This document shows positions 1 through 6,024 of a stretch of 7,083 nucleotides of DNA, piece by piece. The stretch covers positions 1 to 7,083 of the forward strand of contig JAPSJU010000105.1 of the NCBI GenBank assembly GCA_031178025.1, written 5' to 3'. The first letter of the stretch is position 1. Each line of letters starts with the position of its first letter. The notes under the pieces are model-generated. The model did not search any database, was not told the origin of the DNA, and saw nothing but the letters and a program-made list of their open reading frames with translations. Both the position numbers and the translations under genes were made by a program. This DNA is from Agromyces sp. Lineage in GTDB: Bacteria > Actinomycetota > Actinomycetes > Actinomycetales > Microbacteriaceae.

Positions 1-1572
1 CGCACCCCGCAGCGCGAGGAGTTCGTGCAGCGGGTCATCGATCTCGTGAGCGACGACCTCAAGACCGCGAAGATCCGCGGCAAGGTCATGGGGCGACCGA
101 AGCAGTACTACTCCATCTACCAGAAGATGATCGTGCGAGGGCGCGACTTCGACGAGATCTACGATCTCGTCGGCATCCGCGTACTCGTGAACTCGGTTCG
201 CGACTGCTACGCCGTGCTCGGTGCCATCCACGCGCGATGGACGCCGCTGCCGGGGCGATTCAAGGACTACATCGCGACCCCGAAGTTCAATCTCTACCAG
301 TCGCTGCACACCACGGTGATCGGCCCGAAGGGGCGAGCGGTCGAGATCCAGATCCGCACGCACGACATGCACCAGCGCGCCGAGTACGGCGTCGCCGCGC
401 ACTGGAAGTACAAGGAGCGCATGGCGTCGGGGCGCGCGGTCGACAGTGCGAGCACGAACGACACCGACATGGCCTGGCTCGCGCACATCTCGGATTGGCA
501 GGCCGAGACGGCGGACCCGGGGGAGTTCCTCGACTCCCTGCGTTTCGAGATCGGCGCCAAGGAGGTCTACGTCTTCACGCCGAAGGGTCGCGTGATCGGC
601 CTCCCGGCGGGCGCGACCCCGGTCGACTTCGCCTATGCCGTGCACACCGAGGTCGGGCACCGCACCATGGGTGCGAAGGTCAACGGTCGCCTGGTTCCCC
701 TCGAGAGTGCACTCTCGAGCGGCGACGTGGTCGAGGTGTTCACCTCGAAGAACCCCGATTCAGGGCCGAGCAAGGATTGGCTGACGTTCGTCAAGAGCCC
801 TCGCGCTCGGAACAAGATCCGCCAGTGGTTCACCAAGGAACGACGCGACGAGGCGATCGAACAGGGGCGTGATGCGATCGCGAGGGCGATGCGCAAGCAG
901 AACCTTCCCCTGCAGAAGCTGATGAGCCAGGAGTCGTTCGCCGAAGTGGCGGCGCAGCTGCGCTACGACGACGTGTCGTCGCTGTACGCGGCCGTCGGCG
1001 AGGGGCACGTCTCGACCCAGTCGGTGCTCGAGAAGGTCGTCGCCCTCGTCAGGGATGTCGACGAGGGTGACGAGCCCGAGCTTCCGATCTCGTCTCGTTC
1101 CCGGCCACTGCCGCGTCACTCCGACTCGGGCGTGCTCGTGCGCGGAGCCCCCGACATCCTCGTGAAGCTCGCGCGATGCTGCACGCCCGTGCCCGGCGAC
1201 GAGATCGTGGGCTTCATCACCCGAGGGTCGGGGGTCTCCGTGCACCAGGCGAACTGCCACAACGTGCAAGGGCTCATGCGCGAGCCCGAACGCATGATCG
1301 ACGTGGAGTGGGCACCGAGTTCGAAGAGCATCTTCCTCGTGCAGATCCAGATCGAGGCGCTCGACCGAGCCGGTCTGCTCTCCGACGTGACCCGAGTGCT
1401 CTCCGAGCATCACGTGAACATCCTCTCCGCGAACGTCTCCACGTCGACCGATCGGCTGGCGGTCAGCCGATTCGTCTTCGAGATGGGCGACACGACGCAC
1501 CTCGATCGCGTACTGAACGCCGTGCGCCGAATCGACGCGGTCTACGACGTCTACCGCGTGAGCGACGGCTGA
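1..1572 (+). CDS. rel: Bifunctional (p)ppGpp synthetase/hydrolase Rel, 3' part (5' end outside window)
   Basis: The reading frame is open from base 1 to the TGA at 1570-1572, giving 523 codons; full-length Rel proteins are about 740-790 residues, so the N-terminal HD hydrolase domain lies off the left edge. The enzyme transfers pyrophosphate from ATP to GDP/GTP to make the stringent-response alarmone and, in bifunctional members, degrades it. Visible domains, in window residue numbers: the synthetase domain (about 25-140) with DFDEIYDLVGIRV, the RFKD motif at 256-267, YQSLHTTV and the catalytic-region EIQIRT; a TGS domain (about 188-250, EVYVFTPKG); a conserved-cysteine domain with RCCTPVPGD (Cys pair at 1177-1182, His 1243, Cys 1255); and a C-terminal ACT domain (1330-1566, ALDRAGLL). 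RFKD, rather than the EXDD of synthetase-only RelA, is the signature of bifunctional Rel. The GTG at 25 is internal and not the start. The 3' end overlaps the convergent gene at 1551-2180 by 22 bp, so there is no room for a private terminator. Confidence 0.97.
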   Translation, partial: RTPQREEFVQRVIDLVSDDLKTAKIRGKVMGRPKQYYSIYQKMIVRGRDFDEIYDLVGIRVLVNSVRDCYAVLGAIHARWTPLPGRFKDYIATPKFNLYQSLHTTVIGPKGRAVEIQIRTHDMHQRAEYGVAAHWKYKERMASGRAVDSASTNDTDMAWLAHISDWQAETADPGEFLDSLRFEIGAKEVYVFTPKGRVIGLPAGATPVDFAYAVHTEVGHRTMGAKVNGRLVPLESALSSGDVVEVFTSKNPDSGPSKDWLTFVKSPRARNKIRQWFTKERRDEAIEQGRDAIARAMRKQNLPLQKLMSQESFAEVAAQLRYDDVSSLYAAVGEGHVSTQSVLEKVVALVRDVDEGDEPELPISSRSRPLPRHSDSGVLVRGAPDILVKLARCCTPVPGDEIVGFITRGSGVSVHQANCHNVQGLMREPERMIDVEWAPSSKSIFLVQIQIEALDRAGLLSDVTRVLSEHHVNILSANVSTSTDRLAVSRFVFEMGDTTHLDRVLNAVRRIDAVYDVYRVSDG

Positions 1573-2180
1573 ACGAGCCGGCTGGTCCGTTCGACCACCT
1601 CGGCGTCTGCGCCGACGGCGTGCTCGGCGAGGTCGAGCCGCGCGAGCGCCGTCGACCGATGGGGCATCCTCGCCGCCCCGTGCACGCGCTCGCGGACTGA
1701 CGTCGCGGCACGCGGATTCGCCCCAAGCAGTGCGCCGACGACGCGGACGGCCGTCTCCTCGCCCGTGGTGGGATCGCGCAGGACGTCGAAGGCCGTGCGC
1801 ACGACACTCGTGCATGCGACGCCGTTCAGGCGCACCACGTCCGCCTCGTCGATGCGCACCTCGCGGATGACGCTCGCCGGCGCGTCGACGAGCGCGACGC
1901 GCGAGTCCACCGGGACGCAGAACTGCGCGATCGACGGGGGAGTGTCGAGTGCTCCGTGCACCCAGGCCGCCGACAGCCGCTCGACGATGAGTGCTCGCGG
2001 TGCGCGTCGCGCCACCGCCGCGGCTCGAAGCGCCGGGAGGTCGGGCTCGTCCACCGGCGTCCAGGCGCCGTCGATCGCGAACAGCTCACCGTCGAGGCGG
2101 GCAGCGCACAACTCGGCGAGCGGGAGGTCGTCGGTGCCGAGCACGGGAGGAAGCTTCGCCATGACGCCATCGTGCGCCAT
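1551..2180 (-). CDS. Hypothetical protein, AbiEi-antitoxin-like layout
   Basis: This is a 209-residue product from the ATG at 2180 to a TAG at 1553-1551; the ATG at 2162 (MAKLPPV) is an alternative start. Neither start has a clear ribosome binding site. I do not recognise a characterised family. The arrangement recalls the large AbiEi-type antitoxin/regulator family of actinobacteria: an N-terminal segment rich in small and acidic residues with AELCAARLDGELF (22-34), an LIVERLSAAWVHGAL core (64-78), then a stretch ending in CTSVVRTAFDVLRD (123-136) that resembles the 'T..RT..D' signature. No winged-helix is obvious at the N terminus and no AbiEii-type nucleotidyltransferase toxin is adjacent. 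Two cysteines (25 and 88), no signal peptide and no membrane segment are seen. It lies 99 bp downstream of the DUF349 gene on the same strand and may be its last co-transcribed gene. Its 3' end runs 22 bp into rel. Coding status is likely because the frame fills the gap and overlaps neither neighbour extensively; the function is a guess. Confidence 0.72.
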   Translation of the reverse strand: MAHDGVMAKLPPVLGTDDLPLAELCAARLDGELFAIDGAWTPVDEPDLPALRAAAVARRAPRALIVERLSAAWVHGALDTPPSIAQFCVPVDSRVALVDAPASVIREVRIDEADVVRLNGVACTSVVRTAFDVLRDPTTGEETAVRVVGALLGANPRAATSVRERVHGAARMPHRSTALARLDLAEHAVGADAEVVERTSRLVQPSLTR

Positions 2181-2229
2181 CGAGCACGCCGGGAAGCGAG
2201 GAGGTGGAAGGTTGTGGAGAACCGCCGCA

Positions 2230-2243
2230 GCGCGCCGCCGCGC
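2230..2243 (-). other. Short GC hairpin in the DUF349-to-hypothetical gap
   Basis: The 99-bp gap 2181-2279 holds a perfect 5-bp inverted repeat (GCGCG, 4-nt loop, CGCGC). On the minus strand no run of T follows it, so it is a weak terminator at best. No TANNNT -10 box is evident before the downstream ATG at 2180, which favours read-through from the DUF349 gene. Short GC-only stems are expected by chance in DNA this GC-rich. Confidence 0.2.
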
Positions 2244-2279
2244 ACGGACGAGTCTGGCGCCGTGCTCGCCCGCTGCCCG

Positions 2280-3512
2280 TCAGCCGCCGACGGCCTTCAA
2301 CCACGCGCGTCGCGCGTCGAGCGCTTCGCGCGCCTCGGCCGCCGCCCGGGCATCACCGGATGCCTCGGCGGCCTCGAGCTCGGCCTCGAGCTTCGCGATC
2401 GCGTCCTGCAGCTGGCCGAGCATGCCCTCGGACCGGGCCTTCTTCTCCGGGTCCTCGCGCTGCCAGTGCTCGTCCTCCAGCGACCGGACGTGCGTCTCGA
2501 CCTTGCGCAGCCGGTCCTCGACGACGCGCACCTGGTCGCGGGGAACGCGACCGATGTCATCCCAGCTGCGCTGGATGCGGTTCAGGGCCGCACGAGCCTG
2601 CTTCGGCTCGCGCTCGGTGAGCAGCTTCTCTGCCTCCTCGAGCAGCGCGAGCTTCTCGGTCAGGTTGGCCCGATACGCCTCGTCCTCCTGCGCGTCGACC
2701 TCGGCCTTGGCCTGGAAGAGCACGTCCCCGGCTGCCTTGAACTTCGCCCAGAGCGCATCGTCGAGCTTCTTGCCGGCGCGGCCGGCCTGCTTCCACTCGT
2801 CGAGGAGCCCGCGGTAATCGGGGATCGCGTCCGGCCCGCGCGGGGCGAGCGCCTCCGCGCGTTCGATCAGTCGCTGCTTGCGGGTGCGGACGTCGCGGTG
2901 GGCGGCGTCGAGCTCGGCGAAGAACGCCTTGCGGTGCTGCTCGATGGTGGAACGAGCGGCACGGAACCGCTTCCACAGTTCGTTCGCCTCGTTCTTCGGC
3001 AGGCGAGGGCCGTCCTGCTGGTGCTGCTGCCAGCTCGCGAAGAGGGCGTCGAGCTCGGCGGTGGCCTGCTTCCACTGGGTCTTCGCCGGGTCCTGCGCGG
3101 CGAGCGCCTCGGCACGCTCCACGATCTGGGTGCGCTCCGCGATCGCGGCGTCGACGGCCGCCTTCGCCTCGGCCTGCTGCTGCTCGGTGAGCTCCTTCGT
3201 CGTGCCGGAGAGCGCCTCCAGGCGACGGCCGAGCGCCTGCAGGTCGCCGACCGCCTTCGCGCCGGCGACCGATTCCCGCAGGGCGTTGACGGCCTTCGCG
3301 ACATCCGCGGCCGGTGCGCCGCGACGGACTCGCTGCTCGAGGAGGCCGACCTGGCCGGCGAGGTCGGCGTACTTCCGTTCGAAGTATGCGAGCGCCTCTT
3401 CGGCGGTCGCGTCCGGGTACTGGCCGACTTCACGCTCGCCGTCGCTCGTCCGCACGAAGACGGTGCCCGTCTCGTCGACGCGGCCCCACGGTTGCTGCTC
3501 TGAATCGGTCAC
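2280..3512 (-). CDS. DUF349 domain-containing protein, three helical repeats
   Basis: This is a 410-residue, highly charged, helix-rich cytoplasmic protein with a GTG start (3512-3510) and TGA stop (2282-2280). An N-terminal segment (about 9-30, WGRVDETGTVFV) is followed by a coiled-coil-like region (40-140). Three copies of the DUF349 helical unit then follow: about 153-222 (LFASW at 157-161, ELWKRFRAA), 233-300 (LLDEWKQAG, ALWAKFKAAGD) and 310-375 (IQRSWDDIGRVPRD). Each has the conserved Trp-x(n)-Gly start of the family. The C terminus (370-402) is an Ala/Glu-rich helix. No signal peptide, membrane span or catalytic motif is seen. The molecular role of DUF349 proteins is not settled; in actinobacteria the gene is commonly found close to rel and a cyclophilin gene, as here. 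The Shine-Dalgarno is weak (AGGG 8 nt before GTG). It lies 88 bp downstream of the isomerase gene on the same strand. Confidence 0.93.
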   Translation of the reverse strand: MTDSEQQPWGRVDETGTVFVRTSDGEREVGQYPDATAEEALAYFERKYADLAGQVGLLEQRVRRGAPAADVAKAVNALRESVAGAKAVGDLQALGRRLEALSGTTKELTEQQQAEAKAAVDAAIAERTQIVERAEALAAQDPAKTQWKQATAELDALFASWQQHQQDGPRLPKNEANELWKRFRAARSTIEQHRKAFFAELDAAHRDVRTRKQRLIERAEALAPRGPDAIPDYRGLLDEWKQAGRAGKKLDDALWAKFKAAGDVLFQAKAEVDAQEDEAYRANLTEKLALLEEAEKLLTEREPKQARAALNRIQRSWDDIGRVPRDQVRVVEDRLRKVETHVRSLEDEHWQREDPEKKARSEGMLGQLQDAIAKLEAELEAAEASGDARAAAEAREALDARRAWLKAVGG

Positions 3513-3533
3513 GGCCTCTACCCTGTCGTGGTC

Positions 3534-3566
3534 GGATGCCGCCCACGGGGCGGCGGGACGGCATCC
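3534..3566 (-). other. Inverted repeat between isomerase and DUF349 genes
   Basis: An 8-bp perfect inverted repeat (GGATGCCG at 3534-3541 against CGGCATCC at 3559-3566) encloses 17 nt. An alternative 6-bp stem, CCGCCC-ACG-GGGCGG, sits at 3539-3553. Read on the minus strand it lies just past the isomerase stop at 3601. There is no U-run after it, so if it is a terminator or attenuator it is of the GC-hairpin-only type. It could equally limit processing or read-through into the DUF349 message. Confidence 0.4.
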
Positions 3567-3572
3567 AGCCTA
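3567..3572 (-). promoter_or_regulatory. Candidate -10 box for the DUF349 gene
   Basis: Minus-strand TAGGCT (complement of 3567-3572) matches the actinobacterial TANNNT -10 pattern and would start RNA near 3560, giving a leader of about 48 nt. No convincing -35 is seen. If real, the start falls inside the inverted repeat at 3534-3566, so that hairpin would form only in RNA reading through from the isomerase gene. Confidence 0.35.
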
Positions 3573-3600
3573 TTGCACCGCCCGAGGGCGTCGCGGCTCG

Positions 3601-4386
3601 TCACCCGATCGTGAACGCCGTGATGGTGGTCGGCACCGCGGGCGCCCCGTCGGTGGCACCGTCGGCCGTGCCCGCGTCGGTGATCCCGGCCTTCAGTGCG
3701 TCGAGGCCGCTCGTCACCCGGCCGATGACGGTGTACCCGCCGGCCTCGTCGGGCGTGAGCGTGGTGTCCTCGTAGACGATGAAGAACTGGCTGCCCTGGC
3801 TGTAGCCGTCCTGCTGCTGGCGGGCCATGGCGATCGTGCCCGCGGGGTAGAGGCCGTCGGCGGGCGCGTTCTCGACCGGTCCGTAGCTGTATCCCGGCCC
3901 GCCGGTGCCGTCGCCGGCCGGGTCGCCGCACTGCAGCACCCAGATGTTGTCCTTGGTCAGGCGATGGCAGCTCGTGCCGGTGTAGAAGCCGGATCGGATG
4001 AGGCTGATCCCGCTCGAGACGGCCTGAGGGGCGGCGGCGCCGTCGAGCTCGACGCCGAGCGGGATGTCGTTGAGCGTGAGCGTTCCCGACCACGTGCGCC
4101 CCTCGGCGAGCTCAGCGGAGGGCACGTCTCCCTCGTTCTCGCCCGGTGGGGCGGTCGGGCTCGGCGTGGGCGTGGCGGTCGGCTCGGCGGCCGGGCTGCC
4201 CGGCCCGCCGTTGAAGTAGAAGAGCTGCGCCGCGGTCGCGAGCGTCAGCACCACGACGAGCGCCACGGCGGCGATGACATTGTCCCTCGTGCGCCGGCGC
4301 TGCTTGCGGACGTGCACCTCCTGCCGGGCCTGGTACGTGCGGAGGCGGGCGCGTTCCTCGCGCGCCTGACGGTCGTTCGATGCCAC
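3601..4386 (-). CDS. Membrane-anchored cyclophilin-type peptidyl-prolyl cis-trans isomerase
   Basis: This is a 261-residue product. I chose the GTG at 4386 (MASNDRQAREER) because AGAAGGAG lies 5 nt upstream (4392-4399); a frame extension to 4428 adds residues that would cover that site. Order: a strongly basic cytoplasmic N terminus (1-35), one membrane helix (about 36-58, AAVALVVVLTLATAA) with no cleavage site, a Pro/Thr/Ala linker (59-95), then an extracytoplasmic cyclophilin fold (about 98-261). Signatures are SCHRLT (139-144, with the catalytic-Arg equivalent R142), WVLQCGDP (149-156), GTGGPGY and GSQFFI. Compared with human cyclophilin A, the region after the catalytic Arg has a two-residue insertion and the Phe/Met pair is replaced by Trp/Val. 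As I recall, similar changes and the two cysteines (140 and 153) are shared by actinobacterial relatives such as mycobacterial PpiB, which is also encoded near rel. The likely job is catalysing proline isomerisation during folding of exported proteins. First gene of the minus-strand block. Confidence 0.93.
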   Translation of the reverse strand: MASNDRQAREERARLRTYQARQEVHVRKQRRRTRDNVIAAVALVVVLTLATAAQLFYFNGGPGSPAAEPTATPTPSPTAPPGENEGDVPSAELAEGRTWSGTLTLNDIPLGVELDGAAAPQAVSSGISLIRSGFYTGTSCHRLTKDNIWVLQCGDPAGDGTGGPGYSYGPVENAPADGLYPAGTIAMARQQQDGYSQGSQFFIVYEDTTLTPDEAGGYTVIGRVTSGLDALKAGITDAGTADGATDGAPAVPTTITAFTIG

Positions 4387-4417
4387 GCATGCTCCTTCTC
4401 GGGACTCCTGCGAGCCG

Positions 4418-4447
4418 ACTCTACGCACCCACCGGGATCGGCACCAA
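4418..4447 (-). promoter_or_regulatory. Promoter of the isomerase gene
   Basis: On the minus strand TTGGTG (complement of 4442-4447) and TAGAGT (complement of 4418-4423) are separated by 18 bp, matching sigma-70-type -35 and -10 elements. The predicted start is near 4411, followed by AGAAGGAG (4399-4392) and the GTG at 4386. This supports the short form of the protein. Confidence 0.55.
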
Positions 4448-4510
4448 TCGCACGCGCGGAGCGCCGCACGCGCCGCCGTGCACCCATCGGAAGGTGTCGG
4501 ATGCCGCGGC

Positions 4511-4516
4511 TACGCT
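4511..4516 (+). promoter_or_regulatory. -10 box of rarA, predicting a leaderless transcript
   Basis: TACGCT (TANNNT) ends six bases before the ATG at 4523, the spacing at which actinobacterial transcripts start on the A of the start codon. No Shine-Dalgarno precedes the ATG. No good -35 is seen, which is common for this promoter class. With the minus-strand promoter at 4418-4447 it makes 4387-4522 a compact divergent control region. Confidence 0.55.
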
Positions 4517-4522
4517 GGATGC

Positions 4523-5950
4523 ATGGTGGACTCCAGCCCGGGGCTGCGCTCCGGCGCGACCCCGCTCGCGGTGCGCATGCGTCCGACGAGCCTCGACGAG
4601 GTCGCCGGGCAGCGGCATCTGCTGACCCCGGGTTCTCCGCTCGTCGCACTCGCGGGCGACCGCACCGGTGAGACCGGCTCGGTCTCGGTCATCCTCTGGG
4701 GCCCGCCCGGAACGGGCAAGACGACGCTCGCCCAGGCCATCGCGCGCTCCTCCGGGCGCAAGTTCGTCGAGCTGTCCGCGGTCACCGCCGGCGTGCGCGA
4801 CGTGCGACAGGTGATGGAGGAGGCACGAGCGAGTCGCGACCTCTACGGGCTCTCGACGGTCCTCTTCCTCGACGAGATCCACCGCTTCACGAAGGCGCAG
4901 CAGGATGCACTGCTGCCAGGGGTCGAGAACGGGTGGGTCATCCTGGTCGCCGCCACGACGGAGAATCCCTCGTTCTCGGTCATCTCCCCCCTCCTCTCAC
5001 GCTCGCTCCTGCTCACCCTCGAACTCCTCACCGACGACGACCTCGGCGTGCTCGTCGATCGCGCGATCGCCGACCCCCGCGGGCTCGACGGACGGGTCGA
5101 ACTCGACGCCGAGGCGCGGGCCGCCATCATCCGCCTGGCCTCGGGTGACGCGCGCCGCGCCCTCACCGCGCTGGAGGCGGCGTCGGTCGCCGCCGGCCAG
5201 GCGGCCGCGACCGGAGCCGACGCCGCCGCCCAGGCGAGCGACGCCGACGCCGCCCAGGTGAGCGACGAGCTTCCCGCCGGCGATCCGGCGCATGCCCCGG
5301 CTCCTGCGAAGCCGGTCATCACCGCCGACGTCGTGGCGCGCGCGGTCGACCGGGCGCTGCTGCGGTACGACCGCAACGGCGACGAGCACTACGACGTGAT
5401 CAGCGCCTTCATCAAGTCGGTGCGCGGCAGCGAGGTCGATGCGTCGCTGCACTACCTGGCCCGCATGATCGAGGCGGGGGAGGACCCTCGGTTCATCGCG
5501 CGCCGTATCATCGTGCTCGCCTCGGAGGACATCGGCATGGCGGATCCGACGGCGCTGGGGGTGGCGGTCGCCGCCGCCGACGCCGTGCAGTACATCGGCA
5601 TGCCGGAGGGGCGCATCCCGCTGGCGCAGGCGGTCGTGCACCTGGCGACGGCCCCGAAGTCCAACGCCGCCTACCTCGCCATCGACCGAGCGATCGCCGA
5701 TGTCCGGGAGGGCAAGGCCGGCCGGGTTCCGAAGCACCTGCGCGACGCGCACTATCCCGGGGCGAAGCGGCTCGGGCACGGCAAGGGCTACGTGTACCCG
5801 CACGACGACCCGATCGGCGTGGTGCAGCAGGAGTACCTTCCCGACTCGCTGCGCGGAGCGAGGTATTACGAGCCCACCGAGCACGGCAACGAGCGGGAGG
5901 TCTCGTCTCGTCTTGCGAAGCTCCGCCGGATCGTGCGCGGCGGGCGCTGA
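4523..5950 (+). CDS. rarA: Replication-associated recombination protein A, AAA+ ATPase (RarA/MgsA)
   Basis: This is a 475-residue cytoplasmic ATPase related to eukaryotic WRNIP1/Mgs1, acting at stalled replication forks. The ATG at 4523 (MVDSSPGLRSG) is preferred over the upstream in-frame GTG at 4478, because the family normally begins shortly before PLAVRMRPTSLDEVAGQ and because of the -10 box at 4511. Visible: Walker A GPPGTGKTT (60-68), Walker B LFLDEIHRF (114-122), sensor 1 TTENPSF (145-151), an arginine-finger region LLSRS and sensor 2 SGDARRAL. The C-terminal tetramerisation/MgsA domain has LLRYDRNGDEHYD, DIGMADP, PKSNAAY and YPHDDP. Between the ATPase and C-terminal parts is an Ala-rich low-complexity insertion (about 223-265) containing a 24-bp tandem duplication. 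Length is slightly above the usual 430-460, accounted for by that insertion. It is transcribed alone, away from the isomerase gene. Confidence 0.97.
   Translation: MVDSSPGLRSGATPLAVRMRPTSLDEVAGQRHLLTPGSPLVALAGDRTGETGSVSVILWGPPGTGKTTLAQAIARSSGRKFVELSAVTAGVRDVRQVMEEARASRDLYGLSTVLFLDEIHRFTKAQQDALLPGVENGWVILVAATTENPSFSVISPLLSRSLLLTLELLTDDDLGVLVDRAIADPRGLDGRVELDAEARAAIIRLASGDARRALTALEAASVAAGQAAATGADAAAQASDADAAQVSDELPAGDPAHAPAPAKPVITADVVARAVDRALLRYDRNGDEHYDVISAFIKSVRGSEVDASLHYLARMIEAGEDPRFIARRIIVLASEDIGMADPTALGVAVAAADAVQYIGMPEGRIPLAQAVVHLATAPKSNAAYLAIDRAIADVREGKAGRVPKHLRDAHYPGAKRLGHGKGYVYPHDDPIGVVQQEYLPDSLRGARYYEPTEHGNEREVSSRLAKLRRIVRGGR
5222..5269 (+). repeat. Two-copy 24-bp tandem repeat in the rarA linker
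   Basis: Units 5222-5245 and 5246-5269 share GCCGCCCAG, one C/T mismatch, then GAGCGAC, and encode AAAQASDA and DAAQVSDE. Being a multiple of three, the repeat keeps the frame. It lies in a disordered, Ala/Asp-rich stretch between conserved domains, so copy number is probably tolerated. Confidence 0.6.
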
Positions 5951-5984
5951 GGCGCTGCCGTCGCGGCCGCGGAGCCGATCGAGG

Positions 5985-6009
5985 CGGGGTGGGGCGGGAG
6001 CCGACCCCG
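5985..6009 (+). terminator. Weak terminator-like inverted repeat after rarA
   Basis: A 6-bp perfect stem (CGGGGT at 5985-5990, ACCCCG at 6004-6009) with a 13-nt loop lies 35 bp past the rarA stop. It is followed by a pyrimidine-rich stretch with two TTT runs (TATCCTTTCCTTT, 6013-6025). It also overlaps the -35 position of the proposed rpsD promoter, so it could be an operator instead. A perfect 10-bp palindrome (CGCGGCCGCG, 5962-5971) lies just upstream. Confidence 0.3.
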
Positions 6010-6012
6010 TGA

Positions 6013-6018
6013 TATCCT
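6013..6018 (+). promoter_or_regulatory. Candidate -10 box of rpsD
   Basis: TATCCT fits TANNNT and lies in the only AT-rich patch between rarA and rpsD. It would start RNA near 6025. No clear -35 is visible: the expected position near 5990 reads TGGGGC. The resulting 5' leader is about 155 nt, long for a single ribosomal-protein gene. Confidence 0.42.
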
Positions 6019-6024
6019 TTCCTT

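Noticed and set aside
760..1815. Minus-strand open frame of 351 codons opposite rel
   Set aside because: It is a shadow of rel: Arg/His-rich, with no motif, and it overlaps the TGS to ACT domains coded on the plus strand.
1956..3503. Long plus-strand open frame (515 codons) opposite the DUF349 gene
   Set aside because: Its translation is Leu/Arg/Gly-rich without recognisable motifs and is the mirror of strongly biased GC codons. The minus strand carries a clear three-repeat DUF349 protein over nearly all of it.
4387..4428. Extended N terminus for the isomerase from 4428
   Set aside because: The extension would translate through the AGAAGGAG ribosome site and lies within the predicted promoter; the GTG at 4386 is far better placed.
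4478..4522. Extended N terminus for RarA from the GTG at 4478
   Set aside because: It adds 15 residues unlike the family, has no Shine-Dalgarno, and would place the TACGCT -10 box inside the gene.
3534..4522. Recurrent hexamer GGATGC/GCATCC at several sites in the window
   Set aside because: About ten occurrences by eye on both strands is only around twice a rough composition-based expectation, many are inside codons, and no spacing pattern is seen.
2878..4671. Plus-strand open frame of 597 codons across the DUF349 start, the isomerase and the rarA start
   Set aside because: It crosses promoters and three real genes, and its composition (Ser/Arg/Ala blocks) is typical of a GC-rich antisense shadow.
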